In this document: positions 17,221 through 25,083 of the stretch, in pieces
Numbering within the stretch: the stretch's first letter is position 1
Layout of the letters: every line of letters begins with the position of its first letter
Assembly: GCF_910577125.1 (NCBI RefSeq)
Contig: NZ_CAJTMN010000012.1
Coordinates: forward strand, 1 to 34,951
Source: an uncultured Rikenella sp.
GTDB lineage: Bacteria > Bacteroidota > Bacteroidia > Bacteroidales > Rikenellaceae
Direction: 5' to 3'
Length of the DNA stretch: 34,951 bases
Program-made: the position numbers and the translations under genes
The notes under the pieces: generated by a model
Databases searched by the model: none
Told to the model about the DNA's origin: nothing
The model's input: the letters and a program-made list of their open reading frames with translations, nothing else

Positions 17221-18467
17221 TGGCGGAAAAGGAGTTTGATTTGTTCACCTTGCCGAACGGGATGCGGTGCGTCCATCGGCGGCCGGGAAGACAGGGTGCC
17301 CAAGTGGCACACCTGGCCTTGACGATCGGGGCGGGGACTCGGGACGAGGCAGCGACGCAGCATGGGGTGGCGCACCTGGTCGAGCACCTGTTGTTCAAGG
17401 GGACGGAACGGCGGTCGGCCTATCGGGTCAACAGTTTGTTGGAGAATGCGGGGGGAGAGTTGAACGCCTTTACGACCAAGGAGGAGACGGTGGTGCATGC
17501 CACGCTCTTGCGGTCGGAATTCCGGAAAGGGGTGGATCTGTTGTCGGATATGGTCTTCCGGTCGCGCTTCGACGCGCGGGAGATCGACAAGGAGCGGGAG
17601 GTGGTGATCGATGAGATCAACTCTTACAAAGATTCGCCGGCGGAGCTGATTTTCGACGACTTCGAAGAGTTGCTGTTTGCCGGTTCGCCGCTGGGACGGA
17701 ATATTCTGGGAACGCCGCGGAACCTGAAACGGGCGACGCAACAACAGTTGAAAGCGTATGTTGCGGGACATTACCGACCCGACCGGATCGTCTTTTCGGC
17801 ATCCGTAGAGATGCCGCACAGCCGTTTTCGGGAGATTTGCGAACGCTATCTGGCCCCCTTCGAAGCGGCGGACGGAGAGGGTCTGACCGCGGAACGGCGC
17901 GTGCCGGAACGGCAGCCGTTGTTCGATGTCGTGCGGCATAAGAGTACCTATCAGACCCATTGCCTGTTGGGCGGATACGGCTATGATCTGCACGACGAAC
18001 AGCGGCTGAGACTGGCTTTTCTGATCAATCTGCTGGGCGGGCCGGCGTCGGTGTCGCGACTCAATATGCTCTTGCGCGAGAAACACGCACTGACCTATAA
18101 TGTCGAGGCGGGGTACGTGCCGTATAGCGACAGCGGGATTTATACCATCTATCTGGGGTGCGAGCGGGATAAGGTGGAACAATCCATAGAGCTCGTCCGG
18201 GCGGAATTGCGGCGGCTGCGGGAGACGAAGCTGACGACTGTGCAGCTGGCCCGGGCAAAGCGGCAGTTTCTCGGCCAATGGATTCTGTCGTCGGAAAATA
18301 CCGAAAATCTGATGCTGGGGGTGGCCAAGAGCGTGTTGATCTACAACGGATTCGAGCAGGCGGGAGAGGTAGAGGCGAAAATCGGGGCGATTACGGCGGA
18401 AGAGCTGCTCGAAACCGCGAACGACATCTTTAATGAGAATAATTTTTACAGTCTGATATACAGGTAG
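17220..18467 (+). CDS. M16 family zinc peptidase (insulinase/processing-peptidase type)
   Basis: This 415-residue protein has the inverted zinc site HLVEH with His52, Glu55 and His56, and a third ligand Glu132 in EREVVIDEI, 76 residues after Glu55 as expected. The C-terminal M16 half contains LLREKHALTYNVEAGYVPYSD and the Arg/Tyr-type substrate residues of the family. There is no signal peptide, so it should be cytoplasmic. It starts within the uvrA stop (TGATG) and is followed two bases later by an O-methyltransferase gene. The natural substrate is unknown; bacterial M16B enzymes degrade peptides. Confidence 0.93.
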   Translation: MAEKEFDLFTLPNGMRCVHRRPGRQGAQVAHLALTIGAGTRDEAATQHGVAHLVEHLLFKGTERRSAYRVNSLLENAGGELNAFTTKEETVVHATLLRSEFRKGVDLLSDMVFRSRFDAREIDKEREVVIDEINSYKDSPAELIFDDFEELLFAGSPLGRNILGTPRNLKRATQQQLKAYVAGHYRPDRIVFSASVEMPHSRFREICERYLAPFEAADGEGLTAERRVPERQPLFDVVRHKSTYQTHCLLGGYGYDLHDEQRLRLAFLINLLGGPASVSRLNMLLREKHALTYNVEAGYVPYSDSGIYTIYLGCERDKVEQSIELVRAELRRLRETKLTTVQLARAKRQFLGQWILSSENTENLMLGVAKSVLIYNGFEQAGEVEAKIGAITAEELLETANDIFNENNFYSLIYR

Positions 18468-18469
18468 GT

Positions 18470-19120
18470 ATGGATTCTGAGCTGGAGCGTTATATCCTTG
18501 ATCATATTTCGCCGGAAGACCCGGTGCTGGCCGAGTTGGATCGGCAGACCCATTTGCGGATGATTCAGCCGCGGATGCTCTCGGGGCACTGGCAGGGGCG
18601 GTTGCTGGAGATGTTTGTACGGATGGTCGATCCGATGTATATACTTGAGCTGGGAACGTTTACCGGATATTCTGCCATTGCGATGGCACGGGGATTGTCT
18701 CGGGAGGGGGCCGAGTTACATACGGTGGAAATCGATGACGAGTTGCAGGATTTTGCGGCCCGGTATATCGAGCGGGCAGGACTGCGGGAGCGGATCGTGC
18801 AGCATATCGGGCCGGCTTTGGAGGTAGTGCCGACATTGGGACAGGTATTCGACCTGGTTTTTATCGATGCCGACAAGCGGGAATATCCGGAATACTATCG
18901 TATGCTGATGGATGGCGGATTTGTGCGGTCGGGGAGTATCATTCTGGCCGATAATGTGTTATGGTATGGGAAGGTGGCGCAGGCGGAACCCGAAAGTGGA
19001 CGGAACGACCGTCAGACACTGGGAATTCTGACTTTCAACCGGATGGTGCGCGACGATCCGAGGGTGGAGCAGGTCTTGGTGCCGATGCGGGACGGACTGA
19101 CGATTATCCGAGTGAGATAG
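18470..19120 (+). CDS. SAM-dependent O-methyltransferase (family 3, catechol-type)
   Basis: This 216-residue class I methyltransferase has the SAM motif ELGTFTGYSAIAMARGL (about 61-77), VEIDDEL after the second strand, FIDADKREYPEYY (metal-binding DADK) and ILADNVLWYGKV. These match the cation-dependent catechol/caffeoyl-CoA O-methyltransferase family. The acceptor is unknown. It begins two bases after the M16 gene, so the pair is probably cotranslated. Its last 17 bases overlap the 3' end of the convergent transporter permease gene, leaving no room for a separate terminator. Confidence 0.93.
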   Translation: MDSELERYILDHISPEDPVLAELDRQTHLRMIQPRMLSGHWQGRLLEMFVRMVDPMYILELGTFTGYSAIAMARGLSREGAELHTVEIDDELQDFAARYIERAGLRERIVQHIGPALEVVPTLGQVFDLVFIDADKREYPEYYRMLMDGGFVRSGSIILADNVLWYGKVAQAEPESGRNDRQTLGILTFNRMVRDDPRVEQVLVPMRDGLTIIRVR

Positions 19121-19940
19121 AGCGTACTTTGCGGCCGATATATATCCCGGCTTTGACGATGCAGAATGCCACGGAAAGGACGGCGATCGCCGCCGCTCCG
19201 ATCGGGATGTCATAGGCATAACTGATGTAGAGTCCGATCATGACCGAAACCGTCCCGCCGATGCAGGCGCCGATGGTCAGCCGTTTGTAGTCTCGCGTCA
19301 GCAGGCCGGCGATGACCGTCGGCAGGGTCAGCAGCGACATCAGCAGAACGATGCCCATGGTTTTGATGGTCAGTACGATGGTCGCTGCAATCAGGATCAT
19401 CATGCCGTATCCGATGACCCCGACCGGCAGTTTCTGCGAAGCTGCGAACTCGCGGTCGAACGCCGTGTAGAGAATCGCCCGATAACACCCTCCGAACAGC
19501 AGCAACAGTATCCCGTCCATCGTTCCTAGACCGATCAGATCCGTCTCGTTCACCAACAGGATATTGCCGAACAAAAAGCTCATCAGGTTCGGTGCATAGC
19601 CCGGTGTGAGGAAGATGAAGATCACGCCGACCGACATCCCCACCGACCAGAGAATCCCCGTTGCCGCATCCTCGCTGATTTTGCCCCTCCGGCTGAAGGT
19701 CTCGATTCCGACCGCCGCAGCTAAGGCGAACAACAAAGCACCGACCAACGGTGCGAATCCGAAATAGTAGGCGATTCCGATCCCGCCGAACGAAGCGTGG
19801 GTAATGCCTCCGCTCATAAAAACCAGTTTCCGGGAGACGATATACGTCCCGACAATCCCGCACGCGATGCCCGAGAGCAAGGTGGCCAGGGTTGCGTAGC
19901 TCAAGAAACGGTAGGTGAATATCTCCTGAATAAAATCCAT
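19104..19940 (-). CDS. znuB: Metal ABC transporter permease (ZnuB/MntB type)
   Basis: This 278-residue ABC-3 family permease has about eight membrane segments, including ATLATLLSGIACGIVGTYIV and GIVLLMSLLTLPTVIAGLL. The early conserved stretch RKLVFMSGGITHASFGGIGI is diagnostic of the zinc/manganese importer family. The start MDFIQEIF at 19940 overlaps the stop of the ATPase gene (TAATG), so translation is coupled; a longer frame upstream lies within the ATPase gene and is rejected. The metal could be zinc, manganese or iron; the binding-protein gene in the same operon suggests zinc. The end overlaps the convergent methyltransferase gene. Confidence 0.93.
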   Translation of the reverse strand: MDFIQEIFTYRFLSYATLATLLSGIACGIVGTYIVSRKLVFMSGGITHASFGGIGIAYYFGFAPLVGALLFALAAAVGIETFSRRGKISEDAATGILWSVGMSVGVIFIFLTPGYAPNLMSFLFGNILLVNETDLIGLGTMDGILLLLFGGCYRAILYTAFDREFAASQKLPVGVIGYGMMILIAATIVLTIKTMGIVLLMSLLTLPTVIAGLLTRDYKRLTIGACIGGTVSVMIGLYISYAYDIPIGAAAIAVLSVAFCIVKAGIYIGRKVRSISLG

Positions 19941-20734
19941 TATTTCGATTCGGTGGTAGGTGGTTTCGGGTTTTCGGCGCAACAAGCGCAACCGGTGTGT
20001 CGTGTCAGTACGGTATGCGGTACGGGCCCGTGCGAAATCAATTGAATCGGGCAGTCGTACTCCGTCAATTGCTCCTGTGTCAGTATGTTCGACGGATGGT
20101 AATGGAAACAGCGGTTGATGCAGACGATGCTTTTTACATAACGGCTGATGGTTCCCAAATCGTGCGAAACCATGATGATGGCCATCCGTTCGTTCAGCCG
20201 GGCGAGCAGTTCGTACAGCTCTTTTTCGAACCGGTTGTCTACGAAGGTGGTCGGCTCGTCCAGAATCAGCAGTTGCGGATCGGCAATTAATGAACGGCAG
20301 AGCAATACCCGTTGCAACTCTCCGCCCGAAAGCGCTCCGACCGGTCGCCCGGCCAGTCTGCCGATGCCGATCTCTTCGAGCAGCGCCGATACCCGTTTCC
20401 GATCCGCTTTGTCGTATCGTCCGGAGAGTCCTTTGCGGGCCATTAATCCCGAAAGGACGATATCCGTGACAGAGATCGGGAATGTCCGGTCGATGTTTTT
20501 TATCTGGGGCAGATACCCGATGCGCAGATCCGTCTGCGTGTACTCGATTTTTCCCGCCAGAGGAGCCAAACCTCCTGTCAGGGTGCGGATAAAGGTAGTC
20601 TTTCCACCGCCGTTCGGCCCGATGACACCGATATAGTCCCGCGCGCCGACCGTCAGGTCGATGCCGCTGACAACGGGTGTCTCGCCGGGGTATCCGACTG
20701 CCAGCCGATGGATACGGAGCAGGTCGTTTGTCAT
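19940..20734 (-). CDS. znuC: Metal ABC transporter ATPase (ZnuC/MntA type) with Cys/His tail
   Basis: This 264-residue ATPase powers metal uptake. Walker A GPNGGGKTT is at 39-47, Q-loop PQIKN near 76-80, signature LSGGE at 135-139, Walker B LLILDE at 155-160 and the switch His in MVSHDLG. The last 20 residues carry an unusual cluster, HTGCACC, with His246, Cys249, Cys251 and Cys252, which might bind the imported metal; that is inference. The start at 20734 overlaps the TGA of the upstream binding-protein gene (ATGA), and the stop overlaps the permease start. The longer 421-codon frame is an artefact of overlap with that gene. Confidence 0.93.
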   Translation of the reverse strand: MTNDLLRIHRLAVGYPGETPVVSGIDLTVGARDYIGVIGPNGGGKTTFIRTLTGGLAPLAGKIEYTQTDLRIGYLPQIKNIDRTFPISVTDIVLSGLMARKGLSGRYDKADRKRVSALLEEIGIGRLAGRPVGALSGGELQRVLLCRSLIADPQLLILDEPTTFVDNRFEKELYELLARLNERMAIIMVSHDLGTISRYVKSIVCINRCFHYHPSNILTQEQLTEYDCPIQLISHGPVPHTVLTRHTGCACCAENPKPPTTESK

Positions 20735-21588
20735 TCGTTCAGAATTACTTGCAGGCTGTCGGCCAGCCGGAACATATTGGTCATCCAGTCCGGAGCCAGC
20801 GGGTCGAATTCGACCGCCCGTCCGTCGGGCAGCTCGCGAACAATGGTTTGTGTCGCGGCATCGCTTGTCTGGGGTTGAAAGAAAACCGCCCGGATCTCTG
20901 CCTTTTGCAACGAGTCGATCAGTTGTTTGATGAGCATGGCGCTCGGCTCTTTCCCGTTCGCTTCGATGGCGATCTGCTCCAGACCGTAGTCGTCGGCCAG
21001 ATAGGTCAGGGCCGTATGTCCGATGGCGAATTGTTTGCGTTTTGCCTGTTCGGTCATTTGTCGGAAACGCCTGTCCAGCGTGTCGATCCGGGCGGCAAAG
21101 GCTTGTGCCCGTTCCCGATAGACCTCTGCCGAGTCGGGCTCCAATTGGCCCAGGCTCTGAGCGATCTCCTGACCGATTCGAGCGACTCTCCGCGGCGAAA
21201 GCCAAATATGAGGATCGATGCCGCCGTGCGTATGTCCGTTCTCCTCTGACTCATTCAGCAGGTCGATCTGTTGCGAGACGTTCCATACCGGCGTCTTCGG
21301 TGCCACCTCCGGGATTTTTTCGAGCAGGACTTGTTCAAAATCGATGAGTCCGGTCGTGATATAGGCCCGAGCATCCGCCAATGCCTGAATTTGCCTGACG
21401 GTCGGTTCGTAGCTTTCGGGTGAGGAGGTTTCGGGTGCGAGTACTTCGATTGAACTTCCCGGGGCGACGATTTGCTCGACCATGTATTTGAGCGGAACGA
21501 TCGATACGAAAATTGGTTGAGCTGTCGGTTTAATTGAATGTGTGCAACTTGTTGTAAATAACAGGAGTCCTAAGATAATTCGGTTCAT
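20731..21588 (-). CDS. znuA: Metal-binding lipoprotein of the ABC importer (ZnuA type)
   Basis: This 285-residue substrate-binding protein captures metal for the importer. A lipoprotein signal ends at Cys15 (LLLFTTSC). The cluster A-1 fold is indicated by VSIVPLKYMVEQIVAPG (28-44), GIDPHIWLSP with ligand His127, and IGHTALTYLADDYGL with ligand His191. A short His-rich loop (NGHTHGG, 118-123) precedes His127, a feature of zinc rather than manganese binders. The first histidine found in many ZnuA proteins is not evident near residue 31. The gene starts one base after the stop of the sulfoxide reductase gene, and its stop overlaps the ATPase start, so four genes form one tight operon. Confidence 0.92.
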   Translation of the reverse strand: MNRIILGLLLFTTSCTHSIKPTAQPIFVSIVPLKYMVEQIVAPGSSIEVLAPETSSPESYEPTVRQIQALADARAYITTGLIDFEQVLLEKIPEVAPKTPVWNVSQQIDLLNESEENGHTHGGIDPHIWLSPRRVARIGQEIAQSLGQLEPDSAEVYRERAQAFAARIDTLDRRFRQMTEQAKRKQFAIGHTALTYLADDYGLEQIAIEANGKEPSAMLIKQLIDSLQKAEIRAVFFQPQTSDAATQTIVRELPDGRAVEFDPLAPDWMTNMFRLADSLQVILNE

Positions 21589-21589
21589 T

Positions 21590-22081
21590 TTACTGAAGGC
21601 GATTGCCGATTTTCTTCAATAGATTTTCCAAATTGACTGCATCGATTTCAGAAAAATCGTCCAGACGGTCGCTGTCGATGTCCAACACGCCAACCACTTG
21701 GTCACTGGATGGGGTGAATAGCGGAACGACGATTTCCGATCGCGAATCGGAACTGCATGCGATGTGCCCCGGAAAGGCATCCACATCCGCTACTATCTGG
21801 GTAGAGGCCTTTTCCCAGGCGGTTCCGCAGACCCCTTTGCCGTAGCCGATTCGGCTGCATGCGACGGCTCCCTGAAACGGCCCCAATACCAGTTCGTGAC
21901 CGATGACCCGGTAGAAACCGACCCAAAAGAAACCGAATGCTGCCCGCAATACCGCGGCGACGTTGGCCATATTGGCCACCGGATCGCTTTCCGGAGCTAC
22001 CAACGCCTCGATCTGAGGGAGCAGAGCGGTGTAGATCGCTTGCCGGTCGTCGGTTTTCGGGATGGTCAGCTGTTCAGCCAT
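21590..22081 (-). CDS. msrC: Free methionine-(R)-sulfoxide reductase (GAF domain)
   Basis: This 163-residue single GAF-domain enzyme reduces free methionine-R-sulfoxide using thioredoxin. The three family cysteines are in place: Cys75 (VACSRIGYG), Cys85 (GKGVCGTAW) and Cys109 (HIACSSDSRSEIVVP), the last being the likely catalytic one. The remainder, FGFFWVGFYRV and GVLDIDSDRLDDF, fits the family. It is the first gene of the four-gene operon with the metal importer. A -7 element lies 24 bases upstream and overlaps the tsf terminator region. Confidence 0.92.
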   Translation of the reverse strand: MAEQLTIPKTDDRQAIYTALLPQIEALVAPESDPVANMANVAAVLRAAFGFFWVGFYRVIGHELVLGPFQGAVACSRIGYGKGVCGTAWEKASTQIVADVDAFPGHIACSSDSRSEIVVPLFTPSSDQVVGVLDIDSDRLDDFSEIDAVNLENLLKKIGNRLQ

Positions 22082-22104
22082 GAAGAAAATCGAGTGAAGG
22101 TGGA

Positions 22105-22112
22105 CAAAGGTA
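22105..22112 (-). promoter_or_regulatory. Probable -7 element for the msrC-znuACB operon
   Basis: TACCTTTG on the minus strand matches TANNTTTG. The -33 position reads TTCG rather than TTTG at 20-base spacing, so this is a partial match. It sits inside the tsf terminator region, 24 bases before the ATG. Confidence 0.45.
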
Positions 22113-22114
22113 AT

Positions 22115-22149
22115 AAAAAAGCCTTTCTCTCCCGAAGGAAAGAAAGGCT
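22115..22149 (-). terminator. Rho-independent terminator after tsf
   Basis: On the minus strand AGCCTTTCT (22149-22141) pairs with AGAAAGGCT (22128-22120), followed by a run of six Ts. It closes the rplM-rpsI-rpsB-tsf cluster. Confidence 0.85.
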
Positions 22150-22169
22150 GTGTGTAGCCGAAACTGACG

Positions 22170-22994
22170 TTAGTCGTTCAGCGAGAAGCGCTTATACGCA
22201 ATCACGGTTGCATCCGGATTGGCATTGTGGATAAATTGTGCCACAGTCACTTTGTTGTCTTTCACCAAAGCCTGGTTCAGCAACGTAGATTCTTTGAGGA
22301 ATTTACCCACTTTCCCTTCTGCGATCTTATCGAGCATGGCTTCCGGTTTGCCTTCCTGACGAGCCTGTTCGCGACCGATTTCGCGTTCTTTTTCCAGCAC
22401 ATCCGCCGGGCAGTCGTCTTTGCTGATCGAGATCGGTGCCATGGCAGCTGCCTGCATAGCCACGTCGTGTGCCACTTCGGCCGGAATCTGAGCGTTGAAG
22501 CCGATCAGCGTCCCCAGCTTGTTGTTCATGTGTACGTAGCTGGCGCACTGCGGAGCTTCGATCTTAGCGTAGTAGGCCAGTTCGATCTTTTCGCCGGTCT
22601 GACCCGATTTTTCGGTGACCATCTCTTCGACGGTCTGTGCCCCGACTTTCAAGGTCTTCAGCGCTTCGATATCTGCCACGTCATGTTTGATCGCGATATC
22701 GAGCATGTCATTAACCGTCTTGATGAATTCGTCGTTCTTGGCGACGAAGTCGGTTTCGCAAGCCAGACAGATGATATATCCTTTGGTATTTCCGTCGGTC
22801 AGCTTGGCTGCAACGACCCCTTCGGTCGCTTCGCGATCGGCACGTTTGCTGGCTACGAGTTTTCCTTTTTCGCGGATAATGTCCTGTGCACGGTCGAAAT
22901 CGCCGTTGGCTTCCGCCAAGGCTTTCTTACAGTCCATCATCCCCGCACCGGTCATTTTACGTAATTTGGCTACGTCTGCCGCTTTGATTTCCAT
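22170..22994 (-). CDS. tsf: Elongation factor Ts
   Basis: EF-Ts exchanges GDP for GTP on EF-Tu. The 274-residue length is normal for Bacteroidota. The N-terminal domain contains KLRKMTGAGMMDCKKALAEA (11-30), and the core has ACETDFVAKNDEF (TDFV signature). Further conserved sequence is QAAAMAPISISKDDCP. The gene follows rpsB after 125 bases containing a strong hairpin, and is followed by a clear terminator, making it the last gene of the cluster. Confidence 0.98.
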   Translation of the reverse strand: MEIKAADVAKLRKMTGAGMMDCKKALAEANGDFDRAQDIIREKGKLVASKRADREATEGVVAAKLTDGNTKGYIICLACETDFVAKNDEFIKTVNDMLDIAIKHDVADIEALKTLKVGAQTVEEMVTEKSGQTGEKIELAYYAKIEAPQCASYVHMNNKLGTLIGFNAQIPAEVAHDVAMQAAAMAPISISKDDCPADVLEKEREIGREQARQEGKPEAMLDKIAEGKVGKFLKESTLLNQALVKDNKVTVAQFIHNANPDATVIAYKRFSLND

Positions 22995-23030
22995 GTTTTT
23001 AGTCTCCTTTTCTAAGGTTTATAAACGTTA

Positions 23031-23072
23031 CGTGCCGCGAGTTTAGTGTGTTTCCCACAGACTCCCGGCACG
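23031..23072 (-). ncRNA. Stem-loop between rpsB and tsf
   Basis: CGTGCCG (23031-23037) pairs with CGGCACG (23066-23072). Inner pairing continues through GAGT with ACTC and TGTG with CACA, giving an extended interrupted hairpin. There is no T run after it on the minus strand, so it is more likely an mRNA-processing or attenuating structure than a complete terminator. Confidence 0.55.
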
Positions 23073-23119
23073 CTTCACGCTCTTGGTTCGGTATGTGAAA
23101 TTACCTTATATCCAATGAG

Positions 23120-23971
23120 TTATTCAGCAGCGTTTTCGAGAACTGCTTCGGCTTCGGTTTCAGCCACCTGTGCAGCCGCTTCAGCAGTATCTGCCGGTTT
23201 CTTCATCCGCGGACGCGGTTCTTTCTTAGCTGCTGCCGTAGCACCGGCTGCGGCGGCTTCCGAAGCCTCTTTTTCTTTCTCTACCTTGCGTTCGGCCAGC
23301 CCTTCCTGGATAGCCGAGGTGACGGTATCCAGAATCACTTCGATGGATTTCGAAGCGTCGTCGTTCGCCGGAATCACGTAGTCGATATTCGTAGGGTCAC
23401 AACAAGTATCAACCATGGCGAACACCGGGATGTTGAGCCGTTTGGCCTCTTTCACGGCGTTGGCTTCTTTCTGGACGTCGATGACGAACAGAGCGGCCGG
23501 CAGTCTGGTGAGGTCTGCGATCGAACCGAGGTTCTTTTCGAGTTTGGCGCGCTGGCGGGCGATTTGCAACTTTTCGCGTTTGCTGAAGTTGTCGAACGTT
23601 CCGTCGTTGTTGAGTTTGTCGATGGTCGCCATTTTCTTGACCGCTTTCCGGATGGTGGGGAAGTTGGTGAGCATCCCGCCCGGCCACCGTTCGGTCACGT
23701 ACGGCATCGCCACACCGGCCACCTTTTCAGCGACAATCTCTTTGGCCTGTTTCTTGGTAGCCACGAAGAGCACTTTGCGTCCCGACTTGGCGATCTGTTT
23801 GAGCGCCGAAGCGGCTTCGTCGAGCTTCACGGCCGTTTTGTGGAGGTCGATGATATGGATCCCGTTCTTTTCCATGAAGATATAGGGAGCCATTTTCGGG
23901 TTCCACTTCCGTTTGAGGTGTCCGAAGTGAACGCCGGCCTCTAAGAGTTGATTGAAATCTGTTCTTGGCAT
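23120..23971 (-). CDS. rpsB: 30S ribosomal protein S2, with long acidic/Ala-rich tail
   Basis: S2 is a late-assembling small-subunit protein. The 283 residues include the full core: LEAGVHFGHLKRKWNPKMAP (10-29), FVATKKQAKEIV, VTERWPGGMLTNFPTIRKAV and CDPTNIDYVIPANDDA. From about residue 225 there is an extra tail of Glu, Ala, Lys and Pro (KEKEASEAAAAGATAAAKKE onward) that typical S2 lacks; such tails are common in Bacteroidota and probably disordered. The 196-base gap before the gene holds a candidate structured RNA, which suggests control by S2 or another cluster protein. Confidence 0.98.
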   Translation of the reverse strand: MPRTDFNQLLEAGVHFGHLKRKWNPKMAPYIFMEKNGIHIIDLHKTAVKLDEAASALKQIAKSGRKVLFVATKKQAKEIVAEKVAGVAMPYVTERWPGGMLTNFPTIRKAVKKMATIDKLNNDGTFDNFSKREKLQIARQRAKLEKNLGSIADLTRLPAALFVIDVQKEANAVKEAKRLNIPVFAMVDTCCDPTNIDYVIPANDDASKSIEVILDTVTSAIQEGLAERKVEKEKEASEAAAAGATAAAKKEPRPRMKKPADTAEAAAQVAETEAEAVLENAAE

Positions 23972-24066
23972 TTTTGCGATTTTTTAAAAATCTGTTTTTA
24001 CTCTTTCGTCACCGTTCCGGTAGCGCTTTGCGCGAGAGGGGTAAAGCGGTCCGGCCCGGTTTTTCG

Positions 24067-24147
24067 CGTCTTATGCAACGAAGCGGTAGTACTGTATGGG
24101 TAGTCTGCGTTCGTTTAGGCCGACAGTGGGGCCGGTAACATAAGACG
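24067..24147 (-). ncRNA. Candidate three-way-junction RNA upstream of rpsB
   Basis: This lies in the rpsI-rpsB gap on the minus-strand transcript. P1 is CGTCTTATG (24147-24139) with CATAAGACG (24075-24067), nine perfect pairs. P2 is GGCC (24133-24130) with GGCC (24121-24118), extended by an adjoining A/T pair set around a two-base bulge. P3 is AACGAA (24115-24110) with TTCGTT (24082-24077), extended by GC with GC. The helices abut with one unpaired base or none between them. No promoter or open frame lies in the gap, so it is probably part of the rplM-rpsI-rpsB-tsf mRNA. Confidence 0.6.
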
Positions 24148-24167
24148 TGCAAAATGGTATGCGGAAA

Positions 24168-24563
24168 CTACCGCTTGCTGAACTGGAACCGCTTGCGTGC
24201 ACCCGGCCGCCCCGGTTTCTTCCGTTCCACCACGCGCGAGTCGCGGGTCAGGAAGCCGTTCTTTTTGAGTTCCGGACGGAGTTCGGCGTCCATTTCGATC
24301 AGGCAGCGCGAGATGCCCAGTCTGGCAGCTTCGGCCTGGCCTTTGATTCCGCCGCCCGTGAGGTTGATCTTCACGTCGACGCCTTCGGAGAGGTTGGTCA
24401 CCTGCAACGGCTGCTTCACGACGAATTGGAAGATTTCCATCGGGAAGTAGGTTTCGAGCGGCCGATCGTTGATCGTGATCTTGCCGCTCCCGCCTGCGGT
24501 GAGGTATACGCGCGCAACGGCGGATTTTCTGCGGCCGACTGCGTTTACAACTTCTTGGCTCAT
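24168..24563 (-). CDS. rpsI: 30S ribosomal protein S9
   Basis: S9 reaches the P-site tRNA with its basic tail. The 131-residue length is right. The N-terminal GRRKSAVARVYLTAGGSGKI and the central GGIKGQAEAARLGISRCLIE are diagnostic, and the protein ends with the conserved KKPGRPGARKRFQFSKR tail. Its ATG shares a base with the stop of rplM (TAATG), so the two are translationally coupled, as in most bacteria. Confidence 0.98.
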   Translation of the reverse strand: MSQEVVNAVGRRKSAVARVYLTAGGSGKITINDRPLETYFPMEIFQFVVKQPLQVTNLSEGVDVKINLTGGGIKGQAEAARLGISRCLIEMDAELRPELKKNGFLTRDSRVVERKKPGRPGARKRFQFSKR

Positions 24564-25018
24564 TATTTAATGTCGTTTAATTGGATGGTTTTAGGGGTTT
24601 GTGCAGCGTGCGGGTGTTCCGCTCCGGCATAGACCTTCAGGTTTCCGAAGATAGCCGCGCCCAGGCGATTCTTGGGCAGCATCCCTTTGACTGCTTTTTC
24701 GATGATGAAAGTCGGTTTCTTGGCCAGGTATTCCGCCGGCGTGGTGAACCGCTGCCCGCCCGGATATCCGGTGTGGCGGGTATAGACTTTGTCAGTCATC
24801 TTTTTCCCCGTGAGTCTCACTTTGTCGGCGTTGATAACGATCACGTTATCGCCGCAGTCGACGTGAGGAGTGTAGCTGGGCTTGTTTTTGCCGCGCAGGA
24901 TTTTCGCCACCTGCGATGCGAGCCGCCCGAGCACTGCATCTGTCGCGTCGATCAGGTACCACTCTTTGTTAGCGGTCTCGGCGTTGACAGAGATAGTTTT
25001 GTAGCTTAATGACTCCAC
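24563..25018 (-). CDS. rplM: 50S ribosomal protein L13
   Basis: L13 is an early-assembly large-subunit protein. The 151-residue sequence has KTISVNAETANKEWYLIDAT near the N-terminus, VLGRLASQVAKILRGKNKPS, HVDCGDNVIVINADKVRLTG and the family motif YTRHTGYPGGQR. KAVKGMLPKNRLGAAIF then YAGAEHPHAAQ completes it. It is the first gene of the cluster, with its own strong promoter and a leader of about 60 bases that contains hairpins. Confidence 0.98.
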   Translation of the reverse strand: MESLSYKTISVNAETANKEWYLIDATDAVLGRLASQVAKILRGKNKPSYTPHVDCGDNVIVINADKVRLTGKKMTDKVYTRHTGYPGGQRFTTPAEYLAKKPTFIIEKAVKGMLPKNRLGAAIFGNLKVYAGAEHPHAAQTPKTIQLNDIK

Positions 25019-25079
25019 TGTTCTACGTGTTTGTGGTTAATACTGTGTTTGTTGTGACCCATTCCCATACTTTATGGGG
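25019..25079 (-). promoter_or_regulatory. Leader of rplM, candidate L13 autoregulatory RNA
   Basis: The transcript from the promoter below begins near 25077. Its extreme 5' end folds as CCCATA (25078-25073) with TATGGG (25069-25064) around a 3-base loop. A second weak pairing, CCAC with GTGG, brackets the region just before the start codon. L13 leaders have been proposed in Bacteroidia, so this may be a member; that link is from memory and untested. Confidence 0.45.
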
Positions 25080-25083
25080 CGTG

